A stretch of DNA of 43,145 bases. Origin: Flavobacterium sp. (GTDB taxonomy: Bacteria > Bacteroidota > Bacteroidia > Flavobacteriales > Flavobacteriaceae). The first letter of the stretch is position 1. Every line of letters starts with the position of its first letter. The DNA lies in NCBI GenBank assembly GCA_030153045.1, contig JASLID010000007.1, positions 1 through 43,145 on the forward strand, written 5' to 3'. Below, piece after piece: positions 41,201 through 43,145 of this stretch. Both the position numbers and the translations under genes were made by a program. The notes below the pieces were generated by a model. It saw only the letters and a program-made list of their open reading frames with translations, had not been told where the DNA came from and ran no database searches.

Positions 41201-43145
41201 ATATACAATTATGCATTAGAATTATCAAGTGCAAGTGCGGCAAATTGGGCAATGCTCCCATCAGAATTGGCAGCACTTGGAACCAAAATGAATATTGTTA
41301 ATCTTGAAACTAAATTCAATTTGTTAGATTCAGACCATTTTGATGGTGATTATGCTATTTCACAAGTACAATATAAAGGAACTGAACAAGTAACAACAAA
41401 TCAATTTGGATCATTATCTCAAATATTTGATGGTGCCTCTGCTACGTGTACAACCGTTGCTGATCATAGCTCTGGAGCACGAACACTTCTAAATTTAAGT
41501 AAATTTAGAATAAATGAATTCTGTGCTCCAACAGATACTTATAGTCAAAATGTGGTCTTAGGTCCGAATGAATTAGGTTCTGTTAAATTTGAAGTTAATG
41601 GTAATTCTATTTTTAGAACAGGAGTTTCTGTTGGTTTAGTTATTAATGGTGTCTCACACGGGTTTTATTTCTCTCCATCACAAACGGAGGTTAACGGAGG
41701 AAATACAGGAAATGGTTACAGTTTCCCTTTCAATAGTACAGTGTATGAAATTAGACGTACTGCGACAGGAGTAGAATATTATAAAAATAATGAGTCAACA
41801 CCTATCTATAGTGAAACTATAGATAATAACCATAATGCCAATTTAGTTGTTAGCTTGACTTCAACATCTTTATACAATGTTGGACATTGGTGGGATTGGT
41901 TTAGATTTAACTGGAGTGATGTTTATAGATTAAATGTAACAAAACCAACTACACAAACATTTGAAATAACAAACAGTGTTCAAGTATCGGTTAATAAAAG
42001 TACATCTGGTTATACACCTAAAGTTAAATATGAGCAGTTTAAAAAACAAATTGCTCCTGTTGTAGCCAATCCACCGATTACTAAAAAAGCTTTCGAAGCT
42101 ACAGCTGCAACATTTACGACAATTCCTGAAGGAATAGATTTGAGTGCAAAAGTAGATTTTGTAAATCACACAGGTAATCTTGTTGTAAACGGTATCGATT
42201 TAAGTTTAACTCCAACATTGTCTGTTACAACTGCAACAGCTGTTCCTGAAAATGTTAACAATCAAATTGGTGGTACTTTTGGTAATTTATCTCCAGTAGG
42301 ATTTGATATGTGTCATTTTAAATTTGATATAAATTCTGGAAAACCGTCGATATTGGCTCATAATTTCACTTTCGACGATGTAACAAGTCCTACAGAAACA
42401 ACAAATCCACCTAGAGATATAAGAGGGTTAATTACTATGAATGTAACAACTCCAGTGGTAAGGGTTTATGGAAGTTGTATGAGCGACACCGATAAGGATG
42501 GATTGTATGACGTTTTCGAATACAGTTACAATAATACGGCTGATGACGATTCAGACGGAGATGGTTTGCCAAATTATAACGATCCGGATGATGATGGTGA
42601 TGGTATACTTACTAAGTTTGAAGGAGCTGACCCTGACGGAGATCATAATCCATTAACAGGAGCCGCTTCCTTAAATACAAATCAGACAGTAGCTGCAGAC
42701 AATCCGTTTGCTGCCGTTAATGATTTACCGGATTACTTAGACATTAACGATGACGGAGATGGCTATGCAACTTGGGAAACAACCGAAGGTGGTCCTGGAG
42801 CAATTCATGCTACGCCAGGCAATGTTTATACGCTAAATTCAGACACTGATTCAGTTGTAAATTATTTAGATCCTACCAATGGTGATTTTGAAGAACCATT
42901 GACTATGGAGGAAAGAAGTTTTGCTTCTTTAATTGGTGATAAACGTTATGAATTGTCAAATCATTTAGGCAATGTACTGAACGTTATTAATGATAAAAAG
43001 ATACCAGATGTGTTTAGACAAACAGGTAGAGATGGATCTGTACAAGAGTTTTTAAATTATTTTAATGCTGAAGTAATTAGCTACTCAGATTACTATCCTT
43101 TTGGAAGTCTAGTACCAAACCGTCACGGGTCAACACCAGCCTACC
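32219..43145 (+). CDS. Giant YD-repeat/RHS protein, 3' end beyond window
   Basis: One uninterrupted frame runs from ATG 32219 to the window edge (at least 3642 residues); the frame was checked at several points. A signal peptide ends ...VYAFAQQ. Residues 40-340 are Ig-like. Next comes EVVSYFDGSLRNRQTVTKVN (near 345) with IVGEVIYDAQGRAAIEVLPA, and YFYSDPKQEELNRLFGYEVG (near 495), as in Bacteroidota RHS proteins of the DUF6443 kind. A Cys-rich region of about 1600 residues follows, including CCSPC (1647-1651) and DHDGDGYGDLC (1655-1665). YD repeats span about 2150-2830, for example FAYDRLGRI, SYDRNGNL and FEYDGLGNRI. A 3-coathanger-like segment lies near 2880-2920, thrombospondin-type Ca repeats at 3423-3560, and the RHS core YELSNHLGNVLNVI at 3577 with SDYYPFGSL near 3620. 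The variable tip lies off the edge. Confidence 0.93.
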   Translation, partial: MSMSHFLSTNRSIFKQSIFAVMLVLTNVYAFAQQNFYKAPGIVIPHNELTNSSFKSYSDPEFGMPNMITLSPKATLKLKVDNESGPFLWTKTTLNLTVIPLNQDGSEDAPFQKSLTVEYNPASGMPNFSDLSQYEIVNRFGVKIKVDSYSTFDANANTTVQNIFSNVSLELGFEAERYYKLTEQSPSLTPTIITDATDNNKPVVLKFDWLKLTGAVEYELQWTWVDGFTDIENVFRAPNTIPFSERDLELNNTKIRTNNLFYEIPLIYSKGYIIYRVRAVGRFTDSRSDVNKEFYGPWSSGLQNKVTVADWTGSHIQVVENVQQSLMNWQFQASYAEQGKKKEVVSYFDGSLRNRQTVTKVNSDQSAIVGEVIYDAQGRAAIEVLPAPVSNPFIKYFKALNRNLGDELYTHLDFDWDSTSAPCLTEQGGMINTSGSSKYYSGNNDIDTQFKNFIPNAFDYPFSQTEYTPDNTGRIARKSGVGLDHRLDSGHEMKYFYSDPKQEELNRLFGYEVGYASHYKKNMVVDPNGQVSVSYLDPQGKTIATALAGSSPTMLIDGVEQPILDPLADEQNAGLHQTISFDLLKKKNQLDFDTPQDDNKLASSYRFSTHNDILSLNKVLGVTDRNTRYNFDYKINNNSFFTADVCQEKYSFVYDLDISLKDNCDTEYLSTKDSNNALVPIKNIKIGQESIGAPNFITDALYPVPVLPEDLQLKIGDYKIAKTLKVNKPVLDNYVDDYISKLRDPENAACYINPNTFNPNIQIDCNTTCEECQASVGDLDVYILKQLNGIYHVPDTLSSQIFAVNPSTFAVTIIDATNTLVNFGQEITPEEVSSYVIKLTKDWEVLNKACEAICGVGLASSCEFNEQQLLDDVSPNGQYGGTPLNGDDMTLSVFNVDNRLIHTSNFIYRHFHTVGGLHWRNPATPYKDDNGEESKINLEKSIDDAGNTVYTPAVNSVDNIFEIEGELYVKPQHLANVNDLIVIWKTSWAKSLVSYHPEYLYLLYANKFCELKKEIDVVRYGGVNNDTPISTEENKPLSSDEYDSYLGYLDTYQKAKTAGFLNIEGSLSDANMLKAIMLNDPYFTAAVDGFESPVAFLARTQIMERALLTQYKNFGSDINILKAAIQSVKCNSIQPCTYSAAMFNSLTDAEKDRLWQTYRSYYLTLKGGIRYAYISLYAYSQKALNFPIGNNNRGVFDFLRPLADYPYQRHSIIWDFHNGHNFSFIKDIDIRFRNFYRHNEAGNYKFKDKRFLNYGYADGNDAQDLINQMTTSANYNQYIQTGNCPSVNDLTIYLKEHFKAVNNSTATSPLTSWTQIEQGLTAKLFTEFTGVATPLPLNLSPSTQHIISGYDLEFKYNNTGSLYGATVPKALVLTLPSTAGVSWSNYRSSASNGWYIAEVKQFYYDKLASVLTGDNPKFAFKLIVRIQIGTDAVNSKEIILTGTTLAKIGECHIDGQPGVGESISTDNDSCEKRADFSAELKELIISLQGPHNIVNDQGNTEVINPLGTSQVNSPNVNIATNSVFTKPNSLLTQYFNIQPGNSVVWNGNPTSPATYSIAVAGETVFTITLDNNNSLNNADTLIQLVVGGVANSNPAIKNAHNVLITVADNTTTVDDPNNPNSDLGFKEYKGIIQNTRSLGKKPLYFACCSPCGEWDHDGDGYGDLCTQPVGPLETCKHIALFLRTPYIGNPDLRIKMKNFAQSFANFYNYQINNVPQEKFYITSADDCSSCSTGRWQAVQRQTNQNVILNDVLEFNFSEATSNLPVFRAQDEKYSNGLAHFITALQTNYVLPPAQQSFFSNSEKITKQVDKIFYVISNINENLADLDNIIENSPDFMSDNAARRHFYIFLTNDDNKISVNGALISPTQFFAQMGYGPDADEYASFKISDLNNPAVLSQITQMFKAEFDEIDCHRMVEKTDGSTSNTKSNYYMKSTFPKSIADEPAAKPCHCIPQQVIPVACDDAYVTYMNFLNFDVNGYSTRILNLKNDNDYFFKKEMFCKSNLQYVVASYIHYINELGILNTESPNFITLADFGDTELHYGYDKINDVIALYKAYNTLQGTNTERLRWKDYVNKMYVPAMTDCPPPAMPMESIPVVTVPPCPEIAANLNSVYQSDAYEKYIQFLKNEFIRKYINSAMSTVVEQFKVENDDKEYQYTLYYYDQAGNLIKTVAPEGVDRLVINTTLNNDINDKRDLDQEDSTFLPDHKLKTEYKYNTLNQLVWQQTPDGGETRFAYDRLGRIIASQNDNQKIIPNPSGGANLSKMSYTEYDHLGRIIEAGEIQVTGGTSTPTPLNPILRKAVPNPTTRSFSISEEGRLIVYQGGINPIQAIDEFPSDLLRTQVTRTVYSEDPLVEITPDVNASSLFTTNSGSVNPAHNNRNRVTGVFYHEKYNKTTPTVFDNALFYNYDVHGNVKELVTYISSLRNRNCVSSIINIETGQLNDCEAHLKRVVYDYDLVSGNVNKVIFQSNKSDQFMHKYNYDADNRIVSVETSPDGAVWEKDANYKYYPHGPLARVVLGDKQVQGIDYAYTLQGWLKMVNGENIASPMNTMALDGTLAASGNTALPINPINTRDAFGYSLSYHDNDYRAIKEDTYPLQNGSVTGVSNTFLPLMFSRDNTIEGNNRNLYNGNIKQVTTAISKPGSELLPVQKNNYNYDQLNRITRLYSNAINATAQGNSGFTPSFGSEYSYDRNGNLQHLKRTDTNGAVMDDLDYKYTPGKLNNKLRLVEDSTPVTAHDNDLESQIAQLGLMGITYNINTMNTHNYIYDNIGQLVEDKTEGLKIQWRVDGKVKQVINSKTNAVIGFEYDGLGNRIAKIVTQNGKVDKTIYSRDAQGNVLAVYDEKYKDPGVLPQYDLYLNSYIVNDTQVKKAINNIFVSNDGSISTVTPTGNLHLKATNAITLKSGFTATSGGVFLAEITPVQAEINESSLSLKEHGIFGSSRLGIEEKDVLVYTHLAPSYLSKMNSKNAIGDLSAKQANLTDLATQSANAVAFPPPIYNYALELSSASAANWAMLPSELAALGTKMNIVNLETKFNLLDSDHFDGDYAISQVQYKGTEQVTTNQFGSLSQIFDGASATCTTVADHSSGARTLLNLSKFRINEFCAPTDTYSQNVVLGPNELGSVKFEVNGNSIFRTGVSVGLVINGVSHGFYFSPSQTEVNGGNTGNGYSFPFNSTVYEIRRTATGVEYYKNNESTPIYSETIDNNHNANLVVSLTSTSLYNVGHWWDWFRFNWSDVYRLNVTKPTTQTFEITNSVQVSVNKSTSGYTPKVKYEQFKKQIAPVVANPPITKKAFEATAATFTTIPEGIDLSAKVDFVNHTGNLVVNGIDLSLTPTLSVTTATAVPENVNNQIGGTFGNLSPVGFDMCHFKFDINSGKPSILAHNFTFDDVTSPTETTNPPRDIRGLITMNVTTPVVRVYGSCMSDTDKDGLYDVFEYSYNNTADDDSDGDGLPNYNDPDDDGDGILTKFEGADPDGDHNPLTGAASLNTNQTVAADNPFAAVNDLPDYLDINDDGDGYATWETTEGGPGAIHATPGNVYTLNSDTDSVVNYLDPTNGDFEEPLTMEERSFASLIGDKRYELSNHLGNVLNVINDKKIPDVFRQTGRDGSVQEFLNYFNAEVISYSDYYPFGSLVPNRHGSTPAY
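38672..40750 (+). repeat. YD/RHS repeat region in the giant protein
   Basis: The encoded residues (about 2150-2845) carry at least seven YD-type units: YYYDQAGNLIKTV, YKYNTLNQLVWQQ, FAYDRLGRIIASQ, YNYDADNRIVSVE, YSYDRNGNLQHLK, YIYDNIGQLVEDK and FEYDGLGNRIAKI. Such strands spiral into the shell of Tc/RHS proteins. Confidence 0.88.
42485..42895 (+). repeat. Thrombospondin type-3-like Ca-binding repeats
   Basis: Residues 3423 to about 3559 read as Asp-rich DxDxDG units: DTDKDGLYDVFEY, DDDSDGDGLPNYNDPDDDGDG, DPDGDHNPLTG, DINDDGDGYATWE and NSDTDSVVNYLDPTNGD. They directly precede the RHS core. Confidence 0.85.
42947..43145 (+). other. RHS core-associated motif region, cut by window edge
   Basis: YELSNHLGNVLNVINDKK (from residue 3577) and ISYSDYYPFGSLVPNRHG are the Bacteroidota form of the RHS core boundary, after which the C-terminal tip is variable between strains. 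The sequence ends about 10 residues after the second motif. Confidence 0.88.

Noticed and set aside
32219..43145. Possible non-coding or degenerate region, because only short reverse-strand frames have both ends inside it
   Set aside because: The plus strand holds one open frame from ATG 32219 to the edge, with the frame confirmed at several checkpoints and RHS motifs at both ends. It merely lacks a stop inside the window.
1..43145. CRISPR arrays, insertion sequences, integrases, phage genes
   Set aside because: I saw no regularly spaced direct repeats, no transposase or integrase-like protein, and no flanking target duplications around the RHS locus.

Overview
The window is AT-rich chromosomal DNA from a member of the Bacteroidota, most probably a Flavobacteriaceae close to Flavobacterium. 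The evidence is the use of TTTG-N19-21-TAnnTTTG promoters in place of -35/-10 boxes, the almost complete absence of Shine-Dalgarno sequences, the flavobacterial N-terminus of ribosomal protein L13, the DUF2723 (GT117) protein, and large Bacteroidota-type YD/RHS proteins. The genus is inferred from protein style, not from a search.

Bases 1-17,700 are core chromosome. They hold a tRNA-Gln cut by the left edge, a DUF2723/GT117 membrane protein, a NodB-type polysaccharide deacetylase, a CXXC-less thioredoxin-fold protein, a membrane-anchored metallophosphoesterase, DNA polymerase I, a secreted class-C-type serine hydrolase and a LacI-family regulator. The translation cluster rplM-rpsI-rpsB-tsf follows, then an RsuA/RluB-type pseudouridine synthase, a SnoaL-like protein and a DUF885 lipoprotein. 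Two copies of an intergenic element with conserved ends and a variable hairpin core lie at 11121-11214 and 15750-15818.

Bases 17,700-43,145 are an accessory locus built as two divergent transcription units around a 180-base promoter region (21686-21865). Leftward are a secreted MORN/YwqK-like protein, a membrane-anchored beta-rich protein, two small prepilin-like proteins and a GspF/PilC-like membrane protein: a minimal pseudopilus set with no ATPase, secretin or prepilin peptidase here. Rightward are a membrane-anchored OmpH/Skp-like chaperone, a small lipoprotein, a 1808-residue SpvB/TcB-like protein, a 1015-residue DUF11-like protein, a small exported protein, and a YD/RHS protein that is open at the right edge with at least 3642 residues. 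The rightward genes overlap or are separated by 1-52 bases, so they are almost certainly one operon.

The SpvB-like protein, the tail of the DUF11-like protein and the giant YD/RHS protein look like parts of one Tc/RHS-type shell. The three large proteins each carry a Sec signal peptide, unlike typical T6SS-loaded RHS effectors, and I see no recognisable T9SS C-terminal domain on the two that end in the window. My working hypothesis is an exported, chaperoned, multi-part RHS assembly, possibly linked to the adjacent pseudopilus genes. The variable tip and any immunity gene would lie just past the right edge.
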